Shown: one piece after another, positions 18,751 through 30,296 of the stretch | Position numbering within the stretch: position 1 is the stretch's first letter | Layout: each line of letters begins with the position of its first letter | Source: Protonemura montana | Lineage: Eukaryota; Arthropoda; Insecta; Plecoptera; Nemouridae | NCBI GenBank assembly: GCA_947568835.1 | Contig: OX387610.1 | Location: forward strand, 8,705,501 to 8,769,500 | DNA: 64,000 nt | Reading direction: 5' to 3' | The notes under the pieces: model-generated | Databases searched by the model: none | Seen by the model: only the letters and a program-made list of their open reading frames with translations | What the model was told of the DNA's origin: nothing | Position numbers and translations under genes: made by a program

Positions 18751-19481
18751 TAAGGGCCCATTTCTCAAGAACAAAGCCATTTCCAGGGGATTTGCTAGAA
18801 AGCACAAACAAAATCTCAGAACCAGCCGGTTCAAATTCATTTTCCTCTTCGTGAAGTCACAACCCAAACGAATTAACTTCGCGAAAAAAAAGGGGGCCGA
18901 GGTAAAATTATTCCATTTACTGTGACAACTTTATACGCGAGTAACAAATCTATCGTCGTTCCTTGCGGAATCTTCCATGTTCGATCTCACTAATGCCTTC
19001 AATTCGCTTTCCCCCACGCGAAGCCAGCATCCAAGAAAAACCGAGAGGTTGAAATTCTACTGCTGTGTTAAAGAAAAGAAACCTAAATCTTGTTAAATGG
19101 AAAAAAAACATTCGTCGTCGCCAAAGGGACCTCGGGCGCCGAGAGAAATGACGACCAATTACATGTTACCAGACTAGAGACCGCACACTCCAAAAAAGAT
19201 TTCCAACCCCCGCCCGTGCCGCCCCTATCAAAGCATTGATGTCAGCTAAAGTCCACGTGCCACCCCCCAAAAACCTCCCCCCCCCCCCCACCGAAAATCC
19301 AGAACGCAACGCACCAGTCCCGGGGAAAACCAGGAAAAGTCACCCCCCCATCCCCGTTCCCCGCCCGACAGTCAGTTTTCCCGACCAAACTGATTTTCCA
19401 GCTCACAAATTACGAATCCCGCAGCAGCTCCATAAGTGCAAGTGAGACAGAAATAGTGATATAGGGAGAGGACCGCGCGGC

Positions 19482-19494
19482 GTTGCTTAGCAAC
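19482..19494. promoter_or_regulatory. X-box-like palindrome GTTGCTTAGCAAC
   Basis: A perfect 13-base palindrome in a GC-rich patch, of the RFX half-site type (GTTGC...GCAAC). Function is inferred only. Confidence 0.3.
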
Positions 19495-19704
19495 ACAGCC
19501 TCCCCCATCCCTCGTTTCCCGCTCCACAGTAGCGGTTTTTAAGTCCCAGGGGAGTCAACCCAACAGCGATAATAGTTAGGGAATAAAATTAAAGGTCGTC
19601 TACATTAATTAGGTTGGGTAACGCAGCGAGCGGAGGAGTGGAATTGCTGTCGGTTGGCGGCACTGTGAAATGCCGTCGGCCGCCATTTGTGACGGGCAGG
19701 GTTC

Positions 19705-19730
19705 GGGGGGGGGGGGGGGGGGGGGGGGGG
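19705..19730 (+). repeat. Run of 26 G
   Basis: Uninterrupted G26 preceded by GGGCAGGGTTC and followed by CGATGGGGGA. It is able to form G-quadruplexes and is prone to length error in sequencing. Confidence 0.95.
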
Positions 19731-20079
19731 CGATGGGGGATCTTTGTGGAAGGCGGGTTGGTGTCGAGGTGAATGTTATGTAGGTTGGTGAGAAACGTCT
19801 TTGAATGAAAATGTTGATCTCACGATGGTTGGGCAATGTAGTCAATGATTACCTTTGGATGGTTGTGAAACTTTACACAGGTTTATATAGTTATTTCTTT
19901 TTAGTGAATTGGTAATTTTAAAAGTGAATTACAGTGTTTTAAAATATTACACAAAATGCTGTTTTTTGACCCTAGTCATTGTGGGAATAGAAAGCTGTAC
20001 TGTTTTACCGTGGCTTGTCAGCTCCTAAGGGCGCAGTCACTCGCTTAACTCTGACAATCCCTTGAAAAGGGTAAAAAAA

Positions 20080-20425
20080 TAAGTTACCCGCGTCCGGCAT
20101 CGGGCAGTTCATCACAATGTAAAAGCAATGTAAGATTAAAACAAGGGTTTTAACGCAACCTAAAACAAGTAACCCGTGCCCGGCATCGGGCAGTTCATCA
20201 CAATGTAATAGTAATGGGTGAGTGAAACAAGGGTTGTCATGGCAATCTAAAACAAGTAACCCGTGCCCGGCATCGGGCAGTTCATCACTATGTAATAGTA
20301 ATGGGTGGGTGAAACAAGGGTTGTCATGGCAATCTAAAACAAGTAACCCGTGCCCGGCATCGGGCAGTTCATCACTATGTAATAGTAATGGGTGGGTGAA
20401 ACAAGGGTTGCCATGGCAATCTAAA
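20080..20425. repeat. 86/87-bp tandem repeat, about 4 units
   Basis: CGGGCAGTTCATCAC recurs at 20101, 20187, 20274 and 20361 (steps 86, 87, 87). Later units each end in a GTTGTCATGGCAAT or GTTGCCATGGCAAT site. As 87 is a multiple of 3, reading frames stay open across units on both strands; the resulting 29-residue peptide repeats are an artefact of periodicity. Confidence 0.9.
20407..20420. promoter_or_regulatory. RFX X-box-like palindrome in last 87-bp unit
   Basis: GTTGCCATGGCAAT, identical to the site at 14834. The two preceding full units carry GTTGTCATGGCAAT at the same place. Confidence 0.3.
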
Positions 20426-20429
20426 AATG

Positions 20430-21889
20430 GCCTCGACTTAGTATAAAACCCGTATGCATTTAAGCTTTGCTCGTTTTGGTCTAAAAATTGCATACGAACA
20501 TCATTGCTCAATAAATACTAAATCTTTTTACAAGTAAATGTTCAATAACTGTGGTATCTAAGAATTCCCACATGCCAGAAAACGAGAAAAAATTGTAATA
20601 ATTATCTGAATAGCCAAAGTTATTTTGTACAAAATGGCTGTGAGTCATAAGCTGACTCAGCCAACCACAATGTGAAATCAACCCATCTAATAAATTCGCA
20701 TAAATTAATGAGCACCTCAGATTGAAAACAGCGAATAAACAAACGACTTCTAAACATAGGAATGATCAATCCCAGCAAGTGTCAAAATGAAAGATGGCTG
20801 TGGCTTAGCCCTTGGATCACAGCCGTGCACAATAATTGAAACATAACCTAACACGGAATGGCAGGGACGTGGCTATGGGCACGACAATGCAAGAAACTTT
20901 ATTACAATGACAGGCAAGGAAGTTTTTATACAATGAAAGAGTTGCAGAAAATGCACATGAGTAAGAATTGTAAGAACTCGAAACGCACCTTAAATATGTT
21001 ATGGACTTTAATTAAGTTGCGTTTTGTATTGAAAGATATTGTCAAACACATTTTTTCATGGCTTCTTGGCATGTTGGGAATGTTTCGTTGTTTGTGGAGA
21101 GAGATTAATTGCTCAAAGAATGAAATACCGGATCAAATATAGAAATGTTTTTGTTTGATATGTATTGGAGCAAGGGGATTTTATTTTTCATAGAAATTTC
21201 CCTCATTCACTTATGTGAGGATTTCAAAAAACTTGTAAGATCTGCAACAGAATTACCAAGAATGTTATAATTGCTGTAAACATTCTTAAAATAGCTTGAA
21301 AAACAAAACACTCTTGACATGACAAAAGCTAAAAAGCAAAATCAAAATGGCACACGGCAACGGGAATAATTTAGTGTTTTTACAAACATGGTCAATGGCC
21401 TCTGTCAGAAAAGTATAAAAGTATAAATTTGGGAAAATACTTGTCTCCCATCCCCCATACAAACCCTCAACCAAGTTTACTCAAGTTAACTCAAGTTTTT
21501 ATAAAATCAAACGATTCAAAAAAATCTGCCCAGGTAAAACGGTATAATACGAGAAAAATACACATTAGCGTCGATGTGTACTCTACAGTACAGAAAAATT
21601 ACCAGATTGCACACTGGCATATCACGTCAGCCAATTAAAAACTGCAACGTTATTACACTTCACGAAAAAAAAGGCATTCCGCCAAGAAAAAATCGAATAT
21701 AAATTGTGATTTCGTACTTAGAAGTTACTAACTCAATCATCTACTCGTAAAAATATCCGATTCACGTCTGAAAACCGATAGTTAACTGCTAATACATCTG
21801 TTACCGCTCAGTATTAAACAGATTCTTTTCTAGTTTTCAATGTCGTTCTAAACTCATACGATCATAAAAAGATAGAGAATGAACGGTTT
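20430..21889. other. Unannotated AT-rich stretch
   Basis: No gene is supported. The longest open frame (20858-21142, 94 codons) has no recognisable motif and no clear promoter or poly(A) context. Confidence 0.35.
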
Positions 21890-22306
21890 GGTGTATTGGA
21901 AACACCGGTTCTCGTGAGATCACCGAAGTTAAGCAACACTGCGCTGGGTCAGGTCTTGGATGGGTGATTATCATACTTATGACCAGTTCTATTCGGTAGA
22001 GAGGCTGGAGGGATGAAAATTAGCACAGCAACTTCATTCGCCTTGCTTATCAACCTCTCGACAGCATGGATTTGTGGAAGAATCCTGTTTTTCGAACTGT
22101 ACCGTCCTTCGGAAGAGAAGCTAAGCTAGTGATCCACTCTGTGCTTTGCAACAGGAGTGGACTCAATGCCGACCCCATGTTAATCCTTTTCCCTGTTATC
22201 TTGGTTAAGTTTATCATCATCCACCATTCACTGAAGCTTTTAGATCAGTGAGGACCCGTTAAGAAAACGTGCGTAGTTGAACTTAACGCATAATTCAATC
22301 AATCAG
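21890..22306 (+). mobile_element. 5S-derived SINE, near full length
   Basis: Starts with a 5S-like head (CACCGGTTCTCGTGAGATCA, then CCGAAGTTAAGCAACACTG, then TTGGATGGGTGA). The TATCAACCTCTCGACAGCAT and ACCGTCCTTCGGAAG boxes follow, and it ends in a CAATCAATC tail. The head matches arthropod 5S rRNA over its A box, intermediate element and C box. The 3' third is diverged. Confidence 0.87.
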
Positions 22307-22900
22307 AAAAAATAATAAAACAAGAGTTCATAAGGATTCAAATAGCTTCTCATTTTGTACACTAGGTAGATCAATTTTCGTCTAATTACAGTAATGTATC
22401 GGAGTGTTGCTCATGTCTGAATACCACTAGTGGCACCTGGTGGTGGTGTTTTAGCAAGTCATCTTAGCTCTGGACAATTGAGTAATGTCATAATATACGT
22501 CCAATGGTTGGTACATTATGAAATTTGAAATATTGTTGCTCATTTTTAACTATCGCCAGCCGTCGGTGCATGTTTCTTTTATTACTGCAGTCAAATGAAA
22601 AAACCACAAAAATGATTAATTAAAATTTCCTTCATAAGAATAAATAGTAACATCATCTTAGATGCTTGCGCTATTAGGAAAGAGTCAAGATTTATTCGAA
22701 AGGTAAGGTAATTAATTAATTCTGATCGTGACACCTTTATACATGAGGTAGAAATTAATTTAACTTGTATAATTAAAGTTTTTTTTTTCTGCCATGGCGG
22801 ACGTAGAAGTGATAATGACTACGGCGTTTCTAAATTTATCTACACTTCATGTCAAAGTGAAATTATTTTGCATACGCCTTAAGAGGTAAGATGCAGCCAG
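22307..22900. other. Unannotated AT-rich stretch
   Basis: I see no gene or repeat that I can support between the SINE and the 55-bp array. Confidence 0.4.
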
Positions 22901-22904
22901 CTGA

Positions 22905-23580
22905 TGTAAGCTTCGAAAAGTTTGGCAAGCCATGTCTTGAGTTGGACAACAGCATGGACTGTAAGCTTTGAAACGTTTGGCAAGCCATGTCTTGAGCTGG
23001 ACAACAGCATGGGCTGTAAGCTTTAAAACGTTTGGCAAGCCATGCCTTGAGCTGGACAACAGCATGGACTGCAAGCTTTGAAACGTTTGGTAAGCTATGT
23101 CTTGAGCTGGACAACAGCATAGACTGCAAGCTTTAAAACGTTTGGCGAGCCATGCTTTGAGCTGGACAACAGCATGGACTGTAAGCTTTGAAACGTTTGG
23201 CAAGCCATGCCTTGAGCTGGACAACAGCATGAACTGCAAGCTTTGAAACGTTTGGCAAGCCATGTCTTGAGCTGGACAATAGCATGGGCTGCAAGCTTTG
23301 AAACGTTTCACCAGCCATGTCTTGAGCTGGACAACAGCATGGACTGCAAGCTTTGAAACGTTTGGCAAGCCATGTCTTGAGCTGGACAATAGCATGGGCT
23401 GCCTGCTTTGAAACGTTTGGCAAGCCATGTCTTGAGCTGGACAATAGCATGGGCTACAAGCTTTGAAACGTTTCACCAGCCATGCTTTGAGCTGGACAAT
23501 AGCATGGGCTACAAGCTTTGAAACGTTTCACCAGCCATGCTTTGAGCTGGGCAACAGTATGGACTGCAAGCTTTTAAACG
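22905..23580. repeat. 55-bp minisatellite, about 12 units
   Basis: AAGCTTTGAAACGTTTGGCA recurs every 55 bases from 22908 (steps of 55 at 22963, 23018, 23073). Each unit has GAGCTGGACAACAGCATGG. The unit is open in all three minus-strand phases, so long minus-strand frames (up to 209 codons) arise by periodicity. Units at about 23300 and after 23460 share a TTTCACCAGCC variant, so variants are clustered. Confidence 0.93.
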
Positions 23581-23589
23581 ATAATGAAA

Positions 23590-24650
23590 ATTGTTTATTA
23601 ACTTCTGGCTCACAATCAAGACGCCTAGGCTCTTTTGTGTTATAGTCAGGGAAGCAAGAGAAGCCATCTTACCTGCAACAGTGAAAAAAAAAGATAAATA
23701 CTAATTGTTAATCTATTGTTATTCTATGAGAAGTAGCTATATCACAACTGAAAATAATTTCTTAAGATGTCTGTACGAATCTTTCTGCAAGGCTGTGGAG
23801 CTGAATTCCTCTCCACGTAACTATCCAGCCCATGGCTACTTGACGGAGATAAGCAGGCTGTGGATTCGACAAAGCATGGCAGAGCCTTTGTCGATCTTGT
23901 CATGCTTTGTTTGGTTCCATGGTTGACTAACACGTGACATTTGAGTGAAAAAAAAAGTGTTTTTTATTTGCTGTGTGTTGTAACTTTGATTACAAATTGA
24001 ATGGTTTCGTTATTTGATTTCTTTGAATTAGATTAAATAGGTAGAGTTTTGTAAAAGTCTGTGCGTGTTTTTAGTTTCGTTTTGCGTGATGAAAAAAAAA
24101 TGTGTTAGGCATCTTGTTTGAGTCGTAGATGGCCAAAAAACGAATACCAACGTTTTTTGGGGGATTTTTATAAAATCTAACCATTTTCAAATGTTGTTAA
24201 ATTATTGGCTTTCTTCCTGGCTATTTCTTTATTTTATTTTGTTTTATTTTGTTTTATTTTTTAAATGGGATATAAAGAAGTAATTTGTACGAAAAGCACT
24301 CAAAATTAGCGGGAAAATAAAATAATAAAATATTTTAAACAAATAATTAACTAAAATAGAAGTATAATCGTAATCATTATATTATAATTATTTACAAAAG
24401 AAATATTACCCTGAAAGAAAAAAAGAGGTAAACAATATGGAGCTGAAATTATAAATATTACGACCAGTATAACAAGGTAAGCTCAAAGAAAACTGCCAGT
24501 TAAAGTCAGTTCCTTTACGGTCACAACCAATCAAACCCAACTTCTTTTTTAATCTTAACATCCGGCTAATCTTTCCCACAGCATTGTGGTTGTTTGCTTT
24601 CAAAAATTTCTGTTGATTTCTACCAATCAAATTTAAAGCTCAGCTATGAT
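23590..24650. other. Unannotated AT-rich stretch
   Basis: No supported gene. The TTTTATTTTGTTTTATTTTG run at about 24230-24260 is simple sequence. Confidence 0.4.
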
Positions 24651-24652
24651 TT

Positions 24653-24900
24653 TCACTCTTTTCGAAACCGACACGTCTTATGGGATACCAAATATTTCTT
24701 CGCAACAGAAAATAAGTCCATTCGTTCCTCTATTAATTCTCTTTCAAGTGGTACGTTAGAGTGGTGACGTGACGTGTTAATTTCAAGCACTGGCCGTTGG
24801 CAATCATTTCGAATTCTTGCAGCGCACCGAAATGCACACCTCGGTGTTGAAGAGCAAGTAAAAAAAATTGACGCAAGAAAATACAGAGCAATCGTCATTG
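24653..24900 (-). pseudogene. FLYWCH-type zinc-finger-like coding remnant
   Basis: The minus-strand frame reads LYFLASIFFTCSSTPRC, then AFRCAARIRNDCQRPVLEIN, then TSRHHSNVPLERELIEERMD. It resembles a FLYWCH zinc finger: an aromatic residue then Cys, a CAAR motif about ten residues on, a His pair about twenty residues after that, and a following acidic/basic helix. The last ligand pair reads HHS rather than HxH, and the Trp before the first Cys is absent. There is no obvious start or splice context. FLYWCH domains are common in arthropod genes and in Mutator-like transposons, so this is probably a decayed fragment of either. Confidence 0.35.
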
Positions 24901-24934
24901 AAAAAAAAAGTAATTGGTAAATCGCAATCAACAC

Positions 24935-26425
24935 ATCTCTGCAGGTTTAATGGTGATTAGGGCTCCTGTTTCAAATGTCCAGTTTTTTTTTTGTAGTTTT
25001 AAAATTTAATTTAAAAGTGATTTATTTGAGATCTACAGTGTAAAAAGTAATTCACTTAATTAACAAGGTGCGTCACATTCATACTTTAATAGTTTTCTTT
25101 CATTAGAAAATTGATCGGTTTTGTAAGTTGGATATTTAATTTTAATGTCTAGTTTTTGATACCCACATAGCTTTAAAGTTACTTGCGGTTTCTTAGAATG
25201 GGTCATGTGATCAATGAACGACGATGACGGGGCGGGTGGAGGAAACGGTAATGCCATTTGGTAGAGGAACTATCCCAGCTTTTGACTGAAAATTTTGTGG
25301 AAAATCACTAAAAAAATTAGCTGTAAAATTTAAAATATTTCATCCAAAAGTCCTATTATTTTAAGCGTGTCGAAGAAAAATTATTAATTGTTGTTCATAT
25401 CCGGTTTCGATTCCATTGATTTTATATTATAATTAAATGGAAAACTGGAACGCAATACAAAGAAGTAATATTTTAGTTACATGGAAATATTTTCGCTATC
25501 ATCTAAGTTGGTGATTTTCGCTCATTTAATCAAATATATTTAAGATATCTTGAACATGTGGCACTGGGCTTGTTTTCAAGTGCCTTACCAAAATATTTTC
25601 AAAATATATAAATACCAAAAATAAAGAAATAAATACCAATAATTATGGGATTTTAGTATCATTCTGTTTTGGCTAACCTTGGAATAAATAAAATAAAAAA
25701 AAACACCTTGCGTATTTGAATGAACAGCAGATTCAACAAAATATTGGCAACTTTTGGATTTTTTTGATTTTAGATTTTTTTACTTTTGGAATCAAATGAG
25801 ATTCAAATATCGAAAACACCGCGCATTCAAAAATCCAGTTGTGAATTTTTTTCTAACAATAATTTTCTTAGCGAAAGCTTAAATCTAACAATCCAGCCAC
25901 CGCCCATCAAAATCTAACAAAATCAGAATCCCATCAAAAACGCATTCCTTTGCGCCTGTACCGCGAGTCGATTAACACGTCAGCTGGTGTAACAGTTGGT
26001 GTAACGAGACAGCCGACAGACACATTACACCATCCATCATCACCTTTCAGAGCAACGACGTCCCGCGAAACCAGTTAAAAGATGTTGTAGCATGTCCCCT
26101 GGGGTCGTTCATACAATAACCATTTTTATATAAGTAGTTCTTAATTCATTTTGTATTAACCTTCATTATTTTGGATTGCCCAGGGCGCTTATGGAGGTGT
26201 ATATGATTTGACGCGAACGTTTTATGAAAAATATTTTGAGAAAATTTGTTTTTATTTACAGTTATTTGCAGTGAGAGAAAATACAATTTCAAAGGATAGA
26301 TTTTTTTCACATAGCTCATAGCAAAATTTTATAAAAAAAAAATTTTGATTCGTAGAAACACGTGTTATTTCAAATATATCAAAAAATTTCTTTTCTTGGA
26401 GAGATTGGTACGTTATAAAATCTGT
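24935..26425. other. Unannotated AT-rich stretch
   Basis: No gene or repeat is recognised. A GC-richer patch lies at about 25950-26080. Confidence 0.4.
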
Positions 26426-26427
26426 TT

Positions 26428-26790
26428 TCGTGGTACCACCGAAGTTAAGCAACACTGTGCTGAGTCATATATTGGATGGGTGACCATGAAACGCATAACA
26501 AGTTCTGTTTGGGAGGTGTTGAATGATCGAGTTCGTATACAACTTCACTCGTTTTGCTTATTAACCTCTCGATAGCATGGATTTGTGGATGAATCCTGTT
26601 GTTTGCTTTGTACTGTCCTTCGGAAGGGACGGTAAGCCAGTTGGTTCTCATGGTGCTCTTCAACAGGAGTAGGCTACCAGCAGGCATCGTTTTTTTTTCT
26701 CCCTTTTATCCGTGGAAATGTTTATATCGATGTCATTAGACCAATGCTACAGATATCATTGTCAAAAACCAACCAATAAATCAATTAAAC
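26428..26790 (+). mobile_element. 5S-derived SINE, near full length
   Basis: 5S-like head (CACCGAAGTTAAGCAACACT, then TTGGATGGGTGACCATG), CTCTCGATAGCATGGATTTG, CTGTCCTTCGGAAGGGACG and CAACAGGAGTAGGCTAC boxes. It ends with a CCAACCAATAAATCAATTAA tail. The region before the tail is diverged. Confidence 0.87.
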
Positions 26791-27340
26791 AGCAAAATAC
26801 AATTATTTCCTGGCGTTTAATTTTCACCATCTCTCTGTACTCATATATATCTCTATTCTTGGAATGCACCGGTATAGCATGTAAAATACCTTTCTAATGC
26901 AATGCTCACAGAATTGCAGTCTCCATGCACATAGCTCCTTAATAGGAGAGATCGTTATGTCGTTCGCATGGTCTAATTTAACCTCTGGTTATATTGTGTT
27001 AAATTGTCAAAGTTTCTCTGTATTTTTTTTTTTAAGTTACAAGTTGAAGATATTAAAATAATCTTTAGTAATTTCAGTGTTCTCTTTTTCGAGTGCTCCA
27101 TCAAATGAGTTTGCGAATTGGTTCAGCCTATGATGATTTCCTCTTGCATTGTGTGCCAAACCAAAAAAACGTCAACGAAAGTTCACAATTTTACAGATTA
27201 ATTTAAAATAAATATGAACAAGTTCACGAGCAGGCGACTGAAGCAAGGAAAATTCCAACTACAAAAAATCTATTTTTTGAAATGAAACAAAATAAACGGC
27301 TTGAGCTTCCTAAATGGATCTAGTTTAAACCTATAAATGA
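26791..27340. other. Unannotated AT-rich stretch
   Basis: Nothing supported. Confidence 0.4.
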
Positions 27341-27352
27341 TCTAATCGACCT

Positions 27353-27463
27353 TTAGGACCAGTTTCACAATGCCCAGTTAAATAGATAACCAACGGTTAA
27401 GATAAAAATAGATATTTACAGATAGTCGTTAACTAGCAGTTGATTTGTAAAATGGTTCCTAAA
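27353..27463. mobile_element. Miniature inverted-repeat element (about 115 bp)
   Basis: Ends are inverted: TTTAGGACCAGTTTCACAAT at the left, and the right end TTTGTAAAATGGTTCCTAAA is its near reverse complement. It is internally AT-rich with no ORF. It resembles the ends of the element at 35113-35262. Confidence 0.55.
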
Positions 27464-27464
27464 T

Positions 27465-28620
27465 CTTTTCGCATCAAAAAGCATCAAAAGTAGTTATAGC
27501 TGAAAGCAAGCATTTGTCTGAAAGAAACAAAAACAATCTTCAATGAACTTCACATTGGTGTCTCTCAATCATTAACCAAAAGGTGGCACAAGCCCACAAC
27601 TACAAAAAAAAACACCAAATCACTTTTGAAAAATCACATCTCCAGCACTAACAGCCTTCTAAATAGCCACAGTCCCGTTCAATCACTTTCCAAGAGGTGC
27701 TCATAGCTAAACCATTCAAAAACCTAACACCTTACATATCCCGGTATCCAAGATCAATATCCCTTAACCTCGAATATCATTTTTCACTGCCCTCTTAAAT
27801 CGCGCCCAGCGGGCAATATTGTTAGTTACACCATTGTTGACTGGCCGGACGACGATATCTCACCGCCTTCCTTAGTGCAGACCTCCCGACGCGTGATTTA
27901 CGTCTCTAGCAGGCTATGGCCGCGCCGATCGGCGTAACAAATGAGTGGCAATGTATGAAGTTGTAACCTTAAGGTGCTAGTGTTAATGGCCACTAGTGTA
28001 TTACAGCCGTTTGTCAGGTTGAGTTTGTGAGGAATTTTATTGGCTGAAAGAATATTGTCATAGGGCTTGTTATGCTACCCGTTTTGGTGGAAAGAAGGCT
28101 TCAAATTGCTTGATTGCCTTGAACTCTATTTTCAAAACTGTCTAAAGGTTGGTAATTTGGTGCAAAATTTACCAGAACGTTCTAAAGAAGCTTGTTTTGC
28201 GTCTCGTTTTGGTGTAAAGAAGGCTTGACAATTGCTTAATTGCCTTAAACGTTACTTTATAAAACCATCTAAAGGTTGGATATCTGGCGCAACATTTACC
28301 TATTTAATCGTGCTTCTTCTAATTTATTTACACACAAGAACCTCTAAAAGCCAGGTCTTTAATAGAGATTGTAAGTCCTAAGGTTTTTATCACTGAAATT
28401 GGGAAAGATTTAAACTTTTTCTGATACTTATTCTTTGAACACAGGAAGTCAACTAGAATTCCTTTGCCCCAAAATGTACTAAAGTCGATGTTTTATTAGA
28501 GACACCAATTTCGTAGCGTTCTGTCCATATGCATTTGGTGACAGTAGCTCTTATGGCAAAAATTAGCGTAGGTAGATTTGAACTTGGTGTTTCTAATACA
28601 AAAATAGGCTTAGGTTTGAT
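27465..28620. other. Unannotated stretch with GC-rich island
   Basis: 27785-27965 is GC-rich and CpG-rich (for example GGCCGCGCCGATCGGCGTAA) in an AT-rich background. No coding motif is recognised. Confidence 0.35.
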
Positions 28621-28624
28621 TAAA

Positions 28625-28700
28625 AAGACAACTGACTGCTTAATATCTTTCTCCATGTTTACATCCAATCAGATCCTTTCATTTGTTTATCGTAACATTC
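28625..28700 (+). repeat. Partial copy of the 35113 inverted-repeat family
   Basis: AAAAAGACAACTGACTGCTTAA, spanning about 28620-28641, and CTCCATGTTTACATCCAATC match the interior of 35113-35225 in the same orientation. The ends are missing. Confidence 0.35.
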
Positions 28701-29234
28701 AGTATTTTTAAACATGACCATCGAGGTACTAGATCCAAATCAACTAATTACTAAACATTGAATTAAATCATTGTTTATTTTAAACACAAAACAAAAAACG
28801 CTGTTAGGTTCGTGTCGGTCCAAATTAAAACCGTTTCATGTCAAACAAACAAACAACCGTAGTGCAATTGTTTCAAAACTTTTCGCCAAGTGAAATCGAA
28901 TTGGCCGTGTTGTGTGATGTTATTATTTCGTCACGGTGGAATGTAGATAGAGACGGAGTGAGTGGAGAGATTGGGAGTGTAAGAGAGATAGAAGCTAATA
29001 ATTAGCCGGTGCTTCGTGACGAGTCACGCGACGCGGGCCTTTGGGGGCTCGTGTCACACGTGGTGTTGACTGAAATTTGATTCCATGACGAAACGCACGG
29101 TGGGCTGGATTCTGTAGCGAGATCCACGGAAAAAAATTCCAAAAAAAAGTTAAGATTTTTAATGTTGTTATCGTTAATTTCAACTGAAAGTAGAGGGTAT
29201 TAAACATAGAGGCTATAGTTTAACAATGCCATGT

Positions 29235-29300
29235 TACAAATAATAAGTGGAGGTTGGGATGTAAATAGAGGTATCTGGTTGGCTGTAGCTTTAAATGCAT
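29235..29300 (-). repeat. Partial inverted copy of the same family
   Basis: GGAGGTTGGGATGTAAATAG and GGTATCTGGTTGGCTGTAGC match the reverse complement of 35165-35225. Confidence 0.35.
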
Positions 29301-30296
29301 GTGACCCATAAAAGTTGTGGTAATTTGTACAGACACAATTTTAGTTGTAAGTTTAATACAGTTAAAAAAGCGGTCCATTTTTCATAAAAAAAGGAAAAGT
29401 AAGTTATTTCGAAAATTCGAAAATGTTGATTGTTAAAATTTTGGTTTTAGCACTCAAGACTTAAAAAAGAAACACTCTCAAAGATTTATGAACTTATAGA
29501 GCGGCTCCGTAAATTTTGTAAAACCGCTAACCAAGTTTTGACCTCTCTTAAGTTGAAAATTAATAAAAATACGGTCCTCGCGAAGGTGATTTAAATTGCG
29601 TTGGAAATAAGGATACACTTTTTTTTTTGCATCAAAATTCTCTGATTTTTCTTTAGATTACTTCTTTTGGTATTTTAGTTTCAAGAAAAAATCCTTTATA
29701 ATTGCGTTCTTTGAAAATTTGGCCATGGAAACAATTTCTGCAAATCTCAGCTAAGCATTGTCTCTGCATTTTTTACAAACTTTTATGCATACCTCGATAA
29801 ATATTTTATTAAAACCCTTAAAAGTTAGTAAAATTGTAGACCAATTTTGATGAAACACAAGAGATCTAAGCTAAAAAAACAAACAAAAAATCACAAAAAT
29901 CTATTAAAGCGCAAACAAAGAAAAAAAAGACATGGCGCATTGCAAGCGTTTGCAATTCAAACAAGATTTCATCTAAATGCATCATGAATGCATCATGCAT
30001 CATGTATACGGGGTAGTGAAATTAAAGATTCGCTACGCTCACAAAATCTCTGCCCCACACGGCTATTGGCACCGAACCTATATAGCAACAAGCGCTAAGC
30101 AAAGCCACTTTAAAACGTAGATCCTCCTCAGGTCTAGACTCTAGAAGACGCAGGGTGAGAATCTTGAGAGACAGTGATTGACTTGAATCTGATGTCGGCT
30201 TCTTTTGACTCAGCGCGAATCACGCAAACGACCACCTACATCACGAATATCATGCCAACACAGATGGCTATAACACGCAGTGGATGGAAGAGGTTT
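29301..30296. other. Unannotated stretch with a shared subterminal motif
   Basis: At about 29937-29970, GCGCATTGCAAGCGTTTGCA plus AAGATTTCAT is the flanking motif of the foldback family (also near 643, 31630, 48690 and 57565). A short ATGCATCATG repeat follows at 29978-30005. Otherwise nothing is supported. Confidence 0.35.

Larger units (their letters stand above)
18760..20080. other. GC-rich island with long C and G runs
   Basis: No gene is recognised. 19130-19560 and 19600-19760 are rich in G+C and CpG against an AT-rich background. Notable items are a run of 13 C (19277-19289), a run of 26 G (19705-19730) and the perfect palindrome GTTGCTTAGCAAC (19482-19494). It may be a promoter or CpG-rich regulatory region. 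Confidence 0.4.

Noticed and set aside
20005..20511. 168-codon minus-strand ORF with 29-residue repeats
   Set aside because: Produced by the 87-bp tandem repeat (a multiple of 3). The plus strand is also open there, so there is no sign of coding selection.
20858..21142. 94-codon ORF with hydrophobic segment
   Set aside because: No recognisable motif and no supporting signals; such length is expected by chance in 64 kb.
21890..22000. 5S rRNA gene
   Set aside because: Only the internal-promoter part of 5S is present and is fused to a SINE body; the 5' and 3' ends of 5S rRNA are absent.
22847..23476. 209-codon minus-strand ORF
   Set aside because: It lies wholly in the 55-bp minisatellite and cycles through the same unit in three phases; open only because the unit lacks stops.
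15355..23580. CRISPR array
   Set aside because: Repeats are contiguous tandem units without unique spacers, and the genome is eukaryotic.
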